Under the pieces are notes generated by a model, which was given only the letters and a program-made list of their open reading frames with translations, made no database searches and had not been told where the DNA came from. Both the position numbers and the translations under genes were made by a program. Below, in pieces: positions 10,019 through 17,957 of a DNA stretch of 64,000 nt. The stretch covers positions 99,412 to 163,411 of the forward strand of contig JAFWIE010000007.1 of assembly GCA_017533825.1 (NCBI GenBank), read 5' to 3'. The stretch is from Atopobiaceae bacterium. GTDB lineage: Bacteria > Actinomycetota > Coriobacteriia > Coriobacteriales > Atopobiaceae. Position 1 is the first letter of the stretch, and each line of letters starts with the position of its first letter.

Positions 10019-12241
10019 CTACAGGTGAAGCACGCGGTCGCGAATCTCCTCGGTGCGTCCTTGGTTCCAGAACTGGGTCCCGATGTAGCCGCAGGTTCGA
10101 CGCGCGACGTTCATCTTTGACTGGTCGCGATTGCCGCAGTGCGGGCACTCCCACACGAGCTTGCCGTCGTCCTCCACGATTTGAATCTGTCCGTCGAAGC
10201 CGCACACCTGGCAGTAATCGCTCTTGGTGTTGAGCTCTGCGTACATGATGTGGTCGTAGATGAACTGCATCACGCGCACGACTGCCTCGAGGTTGTTCTG
10301 CATGTCGGGCACCTCGACGTAGCTGATGGCGCCACCGGGAGAGAGGTGCTGGAAGGTGCTCTCGAACTGCAGCTTGGTGAAGGCGTCAATCTTCTCCGTG
10401 ACGTGTACGTGGTAGCTGTTGGTAATGTAGCCCTTGTCGGTGATGCCGGGCACGATGCCGAAGCGACGCTGCAGACACTTGGCGAATTTGTAGGTCACGG
10501 ACTCGATGGGCGTGCCGTAGATGGAGTAGTCGATGTCCTCGGCAGCCTTCCACTCGGCACAGCGGTCGTTCATGTGTTGCATGACGGAAAGGGCGAACTC
10601 GGTTGCATGCGGGTCGGTGTGAGAATAGCCTGTCATGTACTTCACGCACTCGTACAGGCCGGCGTAGCCGAGGCTGATGGTGGAGTATCCACCGTAAAGC
10701 AGGGGATCGATGAGCTCGCCCTTCTTCAGACGGGCGAGGGCACCATGCTGCCAGAGGATGGGCGCCGCGTCGGAGGGGGTGCCCAGCAGACGCTCGTGAC
10801 GGGCACGCAGGGCGCGATGGCACAGGTCGAGACGCTCATCAAAGACCTGCCAGAACTTGTCCATGTCCCTGCCTGAGGAGAGCGCGACGTCAGGGAGATT
10901 GATGGTGACAACTCCCTGATTGAAGCGGCCATAGTACTTGGGCTTTCCCGGCTCGTAGTTGAGCGCATGTGCCACGTTGTCGAAGCCGTTTCCGGAGCGG
11001 TCGGGCGTGAGGAACGACCGGCATCCCATGCAGGTGTAGCAATCACCCTCCCCTTCGACCTCGCCCAGGGAGAGCTTGAGCTTGCGCATCATCTTCTCGG
11101 AGATGTAGTCGGGCACCATGCGCTTGGCAGTGCACTTGGCAGCCATCTGCGTAAGGTAGAAGTAGGGGCTGTCCTCATGGATGTTGTCCTCCTCAAGCAC
11201 GTAGATGAGCTTGGGGAACGCCGGGGTGATCCACACGCCAGCCTCGTTCTTGACGCCCTGGTGACGCTGGCGCAGCATCTCCTCGATGATAAGCGCAAGG
11301 TCGGCCTTCTCCTGCGGGTTGCGAGCCTCGCCCAGGTACATGAGGACGGTGATGAAGGGTGCTTGACCGTTGGTGGTCATGAGCGTGACGACTTGGTACT
11401 GAATCGTCTGCACACCGCGAGCGACCTCCTCGCGCAGGCGCTTCTCGACCATCACGTCGATCTGCTCGGGCGTCGCATGGAAGCCGATGGTCTGCATCTC
11501 GGCATAGACCGAACGGCGAATCTTCTTGCGGCTCACGTCCACGAAGGGCGCGAGGTGGGTGAGGCTGATCGACTGGCCACCATACTGGCAGCTCGCCACC
11601 TGCGCGATGATCTGTGTGGCGATGTTGCAGGCCGTGGAGAAGCTGTGGGGACGCTCGATGAGCGTGCCAGAGATCACGGTGCCATTCTGCAGCATGTCCT
11701 CGAGGTTGACGAGGTCGCAGTTGTGCATGTGCTGCGCGAAATAGTCGGAGTCGTGGAAGTGGATGATGCCTGCGTTGTGGGCCTCGACCACGTCCTCGGG
11801 CAGCAGCTCGCGCATGGTGAGGTCCTTGGACACCTCGCCTGCCATATAGTCGCGCTGGACCGAGACGACCGTGGGGTTCTTGTTCGAGTTCTCCTGCTTC
11901 ACTTCCTCGTTGTTTGCCTCGATGAGGGTGAGGATCTTGTCGTCGGTGGTGTTCTTGTGGCGCTTTTGATTCTGAACGTAGCGATAGATTATGTAGCGAC
12001 GGGCGACGTCGAAGTGATCGAGGGCCATGAGCTGGTCCTCCACGAGGTCCTGCACTTCTTCGACGGTGACGGTGTGCCCAGCAGCGGCACACTGGTCCTC
12101 AACGTTGAGAGCGGCAAACCGAATCTCGCGTTCGGTGAGCCGCGCCTCCTCGGGTGCCTCGCTGTTTGCGCCGGTGATGGCGTTTACGATCTTTGTGGTG
12201 TCGAAGGTAACTTCCGAACCATTGCGCTTGATAATCTTCAT
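10019..12241 (-). CDS. nrdD: Anaerobic ribonucleoside-triphosphate reductase (NrdD)
   Basis: This glycyl-radical enzyme reduces NTPs to dNTPs anaerobically. It is 740 residues. An N-terminal ATP-cone (MKIIKRNGSEVTFDTTKI, residues about 1-95) gives allosteric control. Near the C-terminus a CxxC...CxxC zinc site (CQVC, CPHC) precedes the glycyl-radical loop RRTCGYIGT with Gly718. The active-site region CYTCMGCRSF is present. nrdG follows for activation. Two NrdR-box-like sites lie 50-97 bp upstream of the start, so NrdR repression is expected. No aerobic RNR is visible in this window. Confidence 0.97.
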   Translation of the reverse strand: MKIIKRNGSEVTFDTTKIVNAITGANSEAPEEARLTEREIRFAALNVEDQCAAAGHTVTVEEVQDLVEDQLMALDHFDVARRYIIYRYVQNQKRHKNTTDDKILTLIEANNEEVKQENSNKNPTVVSVQRDYMAGEVSKDLTMRELLPEDVVEAHNAGIIHFHDSDYFAQHMHNCDLVNLEDMLQNGTVISGTLIERPHSFSTACNIATQIIAQVASCQYGGQSISLTHLAPFVDVSRKKIRRSVYAEMQTIGFHATPEQIDVMVEKRLREEVARGVQTIQYQVVTLMTTNGQAPFITVLMYLGEARNPQEKADLALIIEEMLRQRHQGVKNEAGVWITPAFPKLIYVLEEDNIHEDSPYFYLTQMAAKCTAKRMVPDYISEKMMRKLKLSLGEVEGEGDCYTCMGCRSFLTPDRSGNGFDNVAHALNYEPGKPKYYGRFNQGVVTINLPDVALSSGRDMDKFWQVFDERLDLCHRALRARHERLLGTPSDAAPILWQHGALARLKKGELIDPLLYGGYSTISLGYAGLYECVKYMTGYSHTDPHATEFALSVMQHMNDRCAEWKAAEDIDYSIYGTPIESVTYKFAKCLQRRFGIVPGITDKGYITNSYHVHVTEKIDAFTKLQFESTFQHLSPGGAISYVEVPDMQNNLEAVVRVMQFIYDHIMYAELNTKSDYCQVCGFDGQIQIVEDDGKLVWECPHCGNRDQSKMNVARRTCGYIGTQFWNQGRTEEIRDRVLHL

Positions 12242-12618
12242 CAGACCTCACCGCTTCTTGTGGGCGTCCCTTGTGTGCAACACCACTATGCCACAACTTC
12301 TAGTGTAGAAAGCTGTTGAAAGGCACAAGATATTGTTGAGAATTCGGTTGATTGGCTGTCGATAACCGATGTTCCCGCAGGTTGGGGGAACTGCTCGCAA
12401 CAATTATTCGTATCGAAGAAGTTCCGAACTATTTTTTTATGTTGTTACGGATGTGCAGCGAATGTTGTCTTGCGGCAATGAGCGTTACCCTAGGAATGCT
12501 TTTGGGGTATTGGTCCGCCTATCGCTGTGCGTCTTTGCTCGGACGACACGACTACGCTTCGAGCGTTGGGGGTACAATACGGTAACCTGTATCTAGTCGC
12601 GGTGAGAGGGGGCGACAC
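12242..12618. other. 377-bp intergenic region between divergent nrdD and the DUF4430 gene
   Basis: The nrdD-proximal part holds the NrdR-like box pair. The right end holds a TACAAT (12573-12578) suitable as a -10 for the surface-protein gene starting at 12619. The middle (about 12340-12570) is relatively AT-rich. It contains a short open frame that has no convincing SD or protein character. I see nothing else there. Confidence 0.6.
12291..12338 (-). promoter_or_regulatory. Tandem NrdR-box-like operator upstream of nrdD
   Basis: CCACAACTTCTAGTGT (12291-12306) and GCACAAGATATTGTTG (12323-12338) each match about 12 of 16 positions of the published NrdR consensus (acaCwAtATaTwGtgt). They start exactly 32 bp apart, about three helical turns, the usual spacing of NrdR box pairs. 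Confidence 0.75.
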
Positions 12619-14202
12619 ATGAGAAACACGAATCACAAATGCATGAGCCATGGACATGTCGCCGGGTTTACGGCGACATGCCTTGCCCTTGTCGTCGCTT
12701 GCACGCTACCCGTGGTCGTCCAGGGGCAGGAGGCCCAAGTCACGGTGGGCTTACAAACGTCACAGACGGAAGAGGCGCAGACGCGGTATTACGTGCAGGC
12801 CGAGGAAGCCGAGGGGGACTCTGTGGCCTCCGATGCCGCCGCGGAGGCAGACGTCGCCAACGAGTTGGTGGGTACGGAAGAGGGAGGCATCCCCTCCGAG
12901 GAGGCCGACGCGACTGGCACGACTGGCACGACTGGCACGACTGGCGACGACATGGCGACCGGCTCTGGGGTCGATGGCGATTCTTCCGAGGCAGAAGCGC
13001 AGGAAGAGGCCGCGCCATCGAGCGACGTGCCTGCCGGGCAGGGGTCGTCCGAGGGAAAAGGCGCCACGTCCAGCAAGGAAGAGGCCGACGAGAAGGGCGA
13101 TGCACAGGACGCCCGGGCCGAGGAGAAGGACACCGCTTCGGCCAAGACGAGCAAGGCACCGAAGGTGGACGTCGTCTCTGTGGTCTTCGTGGGCCCGGAC
13201 TACGAGTGGGCACGCGTCTCTGGCATTGAGCTTGAGGATGGCGCGACTGCCTGGGATGCGTCCGAGGTCGCGCTCGAGCGGAGCGGCATGGCCTACGAGA
13301 CGGGTACCGAAGTGGCGGATGACGTCTTGGTCTCGCTCGCACGCAGCGAGGAAGGCGAGGTGTATGGTTCCGACCCCTCTCTCGGGAGCGGCTGGCATCT
13401 CTACGTCAACGGAGAACATTACGAGGGTTCGGCATCCACCTATGTCTTGGAAGACGGTGACGAGCTTGCGTGGCACTATGAGCTGGGTACCATAACGGTG
13501 AGCGTCTCGGTGGTGGGGCCCGGCGGAACGGGTGAGGCATACTGGATAGCGCCCACGAACGTCAATGTCGCCGCGACGCAGAGCGCCTGGGACGCGTCCC
13601 ACGTGGTCTTTGAGCAGAACGGCTTTGGCGACGGTCGCCTCCTCTCGTACCGCGTTGCGGAAGACGGGACGGTTGAGCTCGATTCCCTTGCGTCGCTTGG
13701 CTCGAACGGCGTGACCGGCGAATCGTGGCGCGTGTACGTGAACGGCGTCGAATGCGAGGACAACGTCGCGCAGCTGCAGCTGCACGCGGGCGATAGCATC
13801 TGTTGGTACTATGCGGGCAACGGCACGAGCGAGCTTCCCACATTTGCGGAGCGGACCGGTGCCGCGTCACAGAGTCCGGCGACGCTGGTGCATATCGAAG
13901 GCGCGGTCGCTCAGGAGTGGGAACAGGACGTGGAGGAGGACGGGTCCCTGGGGGACGTTCTCGCGGCGGCGACAGGCGTTGGGGTCTCGGGAGGAGACGG
14001 CGTGCGCTCAATAGTCGCGAGCCGTCCTCTGCAGAGTGCTCTGCCGGGAATGGCCGGCAATGACGCGTGGTCGGGCAGCCTTTCGCATCTGCTTGATGAC
14101 AAGCTCTATACCGGCCAGGGAGGTCGGGCCGCCTGGGGTGTTGACGGAAGCTTGTACTACTTCAGCGGCCTTGGATCTGTGGTCAAGCTTACTGCTTCGT
14201 AG
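12619..14202 (+). CDS. Secreted protein with DUF4430 repeats
   Basis: At 527 residues, it has a signal peptide (hydrophobic TATCLALVVACTLPVVV, about 17-35) and then a 150-residue acidic, Ser/Thr/Glu-rich spacer with a GTTGTTGTTG micro-repeat. Two DUF4430 modules follow (about 187-297 and 298-400), each with the pattern AWDAS...G..W..YVNG...Y.L..GD...W.Y. A diverged third region is at about 410-527. DUF4430 is the fold of the transcobalamin C-terminal domain and is common in Gram-positive surface proteins; its ligand here is unknown. There is no LPxTG or C-terminal helix, so release or non-covalent attachment is likely. The SD is GAGAGGGGG. Confidence 0.85.
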   Translation: MRNTNHKCMSHGHVAGFTATCLALVVACTLPVVVQGQEAQVTVGLQTSQTEEAQTRYYVQAEEAEGDSVASDAAAEADVANELVGTEEGGIPSEEADATGTTGTTGTTGDDMATGSGVDGDSSEAEAQEEAAPSSDVPAGQGSSEGKGATSSKEEADEKGDAQDARAEEKDTASAKTSKAPKVDVVSVVFVGPDYEWARVSGIELEDGATAWDASEVALERSGMAYETGTEVADDVLVSLARSEEGEVYGSDPSLGSGWHLYVNGEHYEGSASTYVLEDGDELAWHYELGTITVSVSVVGPGGTGEAYWIAPTNVNVAATQSAWDASHVVFEQNGFGDGRLLSYRVAEDGTVELDSLASLGSNGVTGESWRVYVNGVECEDNVAQLQLHAGDSICWYYAGNGTSELPTFAERTGAASQSPATLVHIEGAVAQEWEQDVEEDGSLGDVLAAATGVGVSGGDGVRSIVASRPLQSALPGMAGNDAWSGSLSHLLDDKLYTGQGGRAAWGVDGSLYYFSGLGSVVKLTAS

Positions 14203-14213
14203 TCCCTGAGGGA

Positions 14214-14239
14214 TTCTTAGGCGGTGCCGCGCTTAAGAA
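14214..14239 (+). terminator. Nested hairpin after the first DUF4430 gene
   Basis: TTCTTA (14214-14219) pairs with TAAGAA (14234-14239), and inside it GCGG pairs with CCGC. It lies 12 nt past the stop. The remaining gap to 14451 contains no other feature I can support. Confidence 0.55.
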
Positions 14240-14451
14240 ACCGCTGGGCGCATCATTGTGTGGGGCCGTAGGGGGAGCTCTTCTGTAGAGAGGTGGTTTC
14301 CTTATGTGGCCCTTCTGGCAAGACCCTTGCAAGTGACCCATCGTCGATGGACACTCATCGAGTCGAGCGCTACACTTATTGGCCTAAATGCGATTATTGG
14401 CACGATACGACCGCAGGGCGTCATGCATGAGGTGACGGAAGGGGACGTAGC

Positions 14452-16992
14452 ATGAACTACAATCACGGCACTGCGCAGCAGAGGACCATCGCACTTATTC
14501 TTGCGTTGTCGATGGCGGGGACAGGCGCACCGCTTGCAGTCATCGCACAGGAGGACGGCAATGCGGTAGCCAACGAGACCGCCTCAGAGTCCGTGCAGCA
14601 AGACCCGCAACAGGAAACGCAGCAGCCTTCGGATGACCAAAGCAACGACGCCGGGACCGGGCAGGAGACCTCTCAGCAGGAGCAGGGCGGATTGACCCCT
14701 CAGTCTGAGGAGGCAAAGCCTGAAGACACGGAATCTGGCGAGCAGAAGTCTGCCGAGGCTCAGCCTGCAGGCGATGCCTCCGATTCTGCGAAGTCAGATG
14801 AGGGGGATGCGCAATCCGTGAAGAAGCTCTCGGTGTCGGTGCGTGTGGTCGGGCCCGATGCGGAGGGCAACGACGCGAATTGGCTCGAGCCAAAGACCGT
14901 CTCGCTTGAGGAGGGCAAGAACGGCTGGGATGCAAGTGCGTCCGCACTTTCGGAAGCCGGGATTACCTTCGACTTCGACAATACCCTCAAGTCGGTTTCG
15001 AGTCCTTTGAACGGCACAGCGTATGGTGCGGACGAGGCTTCGGGCAAGGCGTGGCGCCTCTTCGTGAACGGCAAGATGGTCAAAGACGCGGCAACCTCGG
15101 TGAATCTTGCCGAGGGAGATGCCGTCGCGTGGTACTACGCGACCGAAGATGCCACGCTTGACGATGGAGGAAAGGCCGAGGAACCGAAGGCCGACGCGGA
15201 GGCGAAGCCGGCGGACTCGTCCGACGCAGAAGCCGTGAGCCGTGCTCGTGCGGCTTCTTGGGCCGGCGGCCGAGGGTTCAGCACGAGTGATGCCGCGCTT
15301 CCCGTGCCCTCAGGCACCTTGGCGTGGGATGCCGACCTCAGCGGGCAGCCTGGTTCCGGTAGCATGGGCACGCCGCTGGTGGTTGACGGAGACGTCTACG
15401 TGACCATGGGCAACGTGCTGTGCGTTCTGGATGGTGGGAACGGTGCCATCAAGAAAACCACCGAGCTTGCGGGAGCAACGAACGCAACCACGCGTCTGGC
15501 GTGTGCCGATGGCGTCGTGATGGTTCCTCTTGATGGTGGGCGCGTGCAGGGCATCGCGGTCGGCGATCTTTCCAGCGCATGGATCGCGGAGGGCGATGAG
15601 GCTGCAGGATTCGTCGGTGCTGGCCCTGCAGTCATCAATGGCGTCTTGCTCGTGGCAAGCGAGTCCGGTGAGATAACGGCATTTGACCCGGCGTCGGGCA
15701 AGGTGCTCTCCACGGTCTCGGTGGGTGGCAGCGTGCGATCGGGCGTGGTGCCGGGAGGCGACGGCGCGAGCGCGTTCGTTGTGACCAATGACAATGGAAC
15801 ACTCCACAAACTGTCGGTGTCTGCGGAGGGCGCGCTTGCCGAGGCGGGCACGGTGTCGTTTGCGGCACATGCGGCATCCGTTCCCACGGTATGCGGTGGC
15901 AAGGTGTTCGTCGGCGGAAGCAGGGATGATGGCCACGGCGTTCTCGCCATCATTGGCGAGGGTTCCATGTCGGTGGAGAAGTCCGTTACAACCGCTCTGA
16001 CGACTGAGCTGAGCCAGGAAGACATTCCCGCCGAAGTTGCCTCCTCACCGCTCGTCTCGACGGGTGCTGGTCTCCGCACATACTTTACGAGCGCATCGGA
16101 GCCGGGCGCACTGTATGTGTACGAGGACGGTGCGGATGCTGCGGCAGTCCTGTATCTCCCCGACGAGTCGTTGCGTCAGGGTAGCGTCTCCTCACCGGTT
16201 GCGGCCGGCGACGGGGTGCTGTACGCCAATGGCTCGGGACACCTGTTCAAGGTCGTTCAAGGCGACGTCGCGCCCTCCTCATCTGGGGCAGATGCGAAGG
16301 ATGAAGCACAGAAGCAGGACGAGGCTCCGCAGATTCGCGCGGATGCAGGTGATGAGGTCATAGCGCGCACGAAGTCCGTCACGTTCAACATCGTCCAGAA
16401 GGTTCCCACGGACGCGACCTCGTTGCTGCTGTGGTTCGACCTCGACCCGGCGATGGAGTTCACGACGACGCAAGATCACTTCAAGAACAACCTGAGCGGT
16501 GTGGACGTGAGCTTCGAGGGCAACCATGTGACCGTGCGCATCGGCAACGAGAACGAAGAGGCTGCCGGTCTGACCGCTCAGGCAGAGGAGGACAGCAGTG
16601 CACTTGCTAAGCTGCGCGGTGAGTCCATCAAGCTCGAGGTGAGTGCCAAGGTGAGAAGCGACGCTGACCTCACGCCATATGTGAGCGACGGCAATGCCCT
16701 GATTCCTTATCAGGCCCACGCGCGATTCACGGGGGCAGAGACGCGGGAGGTCGCTTCGGAGCAGGCGGTGCTCAAAGTTTCTCCGACCGTTGCACAAAGC
16801 TCTACGAGAGCCACCACCACGAAGCGCGTCGTGACAACGAAGCCTGCGACGACGACTTCTAAGGTTACGACTACAAAGAAAGCCACGCCAAATACTGCCG
16901 ATGTGACGACGGGTGCCACAGCGTTCTCGCTCCTTGGCGGCTGGTTGCTTCTTGCGGGCTCCACGTTCCGTCGTTGGACCCGACGTGACTAA
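14452..16992 (+). CDS. Large surface protein: DUF4430, PQQ-type beta-propeller, pilin-like domain, C-terminal membrane anchor
   Basis: This is 846 residues. A signal peptide (1-29) is followed by a Gln/Glu-rich spacer. Then come one DUF4430 module (about 124-236) related to those of the upstream gene, PQQ-like propeller repeats (about 285-620, recurring GxVYVxxG.l.ALD-type blades) and a beta-rich region (about 645-780, VTFNIVQKVP...) resembling isopeptide/D2 pilin domains. A Thr/Lys/Ala-rich wall-spanning linker precedes a TPNTAD element, a hydrophobic helix and the basic tail RRWTRRD. That end looks like a degenerate sortase anchor or a plain membrane anchor. The start has GGAAGGGG as SD. 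Confidence 0.8.
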   Translation: MNYNHGTAQQRTIALILALSMAGTGAPLAVIAQEDGNAVANETASESVQQDPQQETQQPSDDQSNDAGTGQETSQQEQGGLTPQSEEAKPEDTESGEQKSAEAQPAGDASDSAKSDEGDAQSVKKLSVSVRVVGPDAEGNDANWLEPKTVSLEEGKNGWDASASALSEAGITFDFDNTLKSVSSPLNGTAYGADEASGKAWRLFVNGKMVKDAATSVNLAEGDAVAWYYATEDATLDDGGKAEEPKADAEAKPADSSDAEAVSRARAASWAGGRGFSTSDAALPVPSGTLAWDADLSGQPGSGSMGTPLVVDGDVYVTMGNVLCVLDGGNGAIKKTTELAGATNATTRLACADGVVMVPLDGGRVQGIAVGDLSSAWIAEGDEAAGFVGAGPAVINGVLLVASESGEITAFDPASGKVLSTVSVGGSVRSGVVPGGDGASAFVVTNDNGTLHKLSVSAEGALAEAGTVSFAAHAASVPTVCGGKVFVGGSRDDGHGVLAIIGEGSMSVEKSVTTALTTELSQEDIPAEVASSPLVSTGAGLRTYFTSASEPGALYVYEDGADAAAVLYLPDESLRQGSVSSPVAAGDGVLYANGSGHLFKVVQGDVAPSSSGADAKDEAQKQDEAPQIRADAGDEVIARTKSVTFNIVQKVPTDATSLLLWFDLDPAMEFTTTQDHFKNNLSGVDVSFEGNHVTVRIGNENEEAAGLTAQAEEDSSALAKLRGESIKLEVSAKVRSDADLTPYVSDGNALIPYQAHARFTGAETREVASEQAVLKVSPTVAQSSTRATTTKRVVTTKPATTTSKVTTTKKATPNTADVTTGATAFSLLGGWLLLAGSTFRRWTRRD

Positions 16993-16999
16993 GCTCCTC

Positions 17000-17914
17000 A
17001 TGAGCGAGTCGGCCCAGTTTCTTGGCCTCAAGGGTGTTCGTTCCTGCCTCGTTGCAGGGCGGGCGCCCTTTGGCGTCATGCTTGCGCTCATGCTTGGGGC
17101 GGGCATTGCCGTCATGTTCTCCTTGGGGGGCTGCTCGGCGAGCAATGGGCAGGACAAGGATGACGCGCAAGCGGTTGAGGTCTCGTCGACCGGGGTGTCC
17201 TCGGGCGATTCGCTCTCGACGGAGGCGCCCGAGACGGAGGTTGTACAACCGAGCGTCTCTCAGTCTGAGTTTATGCAGAACGTCGCGTCGGGGACTTACC
17301 GCTCGATTCGCCTGGTGGGGGATAGTATTACGGCTGGATACGGTGCGGACGGCTTCGAAGACCCAGACGTGCTTGGCGTTGGTGCGATCATCTACGATGA
17401 CGGTATGGGCGAGGTGCATCACGAGTCGTCTGAATCCGTCGACTGTTGGGCCAATGCATTCAGGCGCTGGGCTGCCTCTCATGGCATAGATGATTTCGTG
17501 AACGCTGGCATTAGCGGGTGGTTCATGACGCAGCTAGCCGAGAACCCGGACGCATGGATCGGCAAGGGTGCGGATGTCGTGGTGGTGGCACTGGGGACTA
17601 ACGATGCTGGATATGTGGGACCAGACGAGTTTCGGGATGCCTCCGAACGTGCGCTTGAGGCCGCACAGCAGAGGAGCAAGCTTGTGGTCGTTCTCGCGCC
17701 GGTAGCTGACCTTCGTCCGCGGGAGTGGCTCGTGGAGCCTGCAACTGAGCTTGGTGACATTCTTGAACAGATTTGTACGGAACGAGGCTATGTGTTTGTG
17801 GACACGCGTGATGCGGTGCTGCCCAGCATGTTCTGTAACGATGGCCTGCACCCCAACACAGAGGGTTCCCGGGCCATTTGGGAGTGCGTACGAGGTCGGC
17901 TTGGACTCGACTAG
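17000..17914 (+). CDS. SGNH/GDSL-type lipoprotein esterase
   Basis: This is an exported lipoprotein of about 304 residues: a long basic n-region, hydrophobic helix, then lipobox SLGGC with Cys45. The mature part carries the four SGNH blocks: LVGDSITAGYG (nucleophile Ser109), the G of SGWF, ALGTNDAGY (Asn) and DGLHPNTEG (Asp/His). Likely substrates are acetyl or acyl groups on surface polymers. The frame is open further upstream, and a GTG at 16985 is an alternative start; neither has a strong SD. It begins immediately after the preceding surface-protein gene, which suggests co-transcription. Confidence 0.85.
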   Translation: MSESAQFLGLKGVRSCLVAGRAPFGVMLALMLGAGIAVMFSLGGCSASNGQDKDDAQAVEVSSTGVSSGDSLSTEAPETEVVQPSVSQSEFMQNVASGTYRSIRLVGDSITAGYGADGFEDPDVLGVGAIIYDDGMGEVHHESSESVDCWANAFRRWAASHGIDDFVNAGISGWFMTQLAENPDAWIGKGADVVVVALGTNDAGYVGPDEFRDASERALEAAQQRSKLVVVLAPVADLRPREWLVEPATELGDILEQICTERGYVFVDTRDAVLPSMFCNDGLHPNTEGSRAIWECVRGRLGLD

Positions 17915-17927
17915 AGGAGTGTGGATG

Positions 17928-17948
17928 TGTGCGGCGAGGAGCCGCACA
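17928..17948 (+). terminator. Hairpin between the SGNH lipoprotein and the phosphatase gene
   Basis: TGTGCGGC (17928-17935) pairs exactly with GCCGCACA (17941-17948) around the loop GAGGA. No U-tract follows. Because the loop itself is SD-like and lies just before the next gene, it could instead modulate translation of that gene. Confidence 0.5.
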
Positions 17949-17957
17949 GAGTAAACC

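Noticed and set aside
10967..12319. Long open frame antisense to nrdD
   Set aside because: Shadow frame over a well-identified gene; no SD and no recognisable domain.
12352..12585. 78-codon frame in the nrdD/DUF4430 intergenic region
   Set aside because: No SD, mixed hydrophobic/Cys-rich sequence without family, and it overlaps the promoter region.
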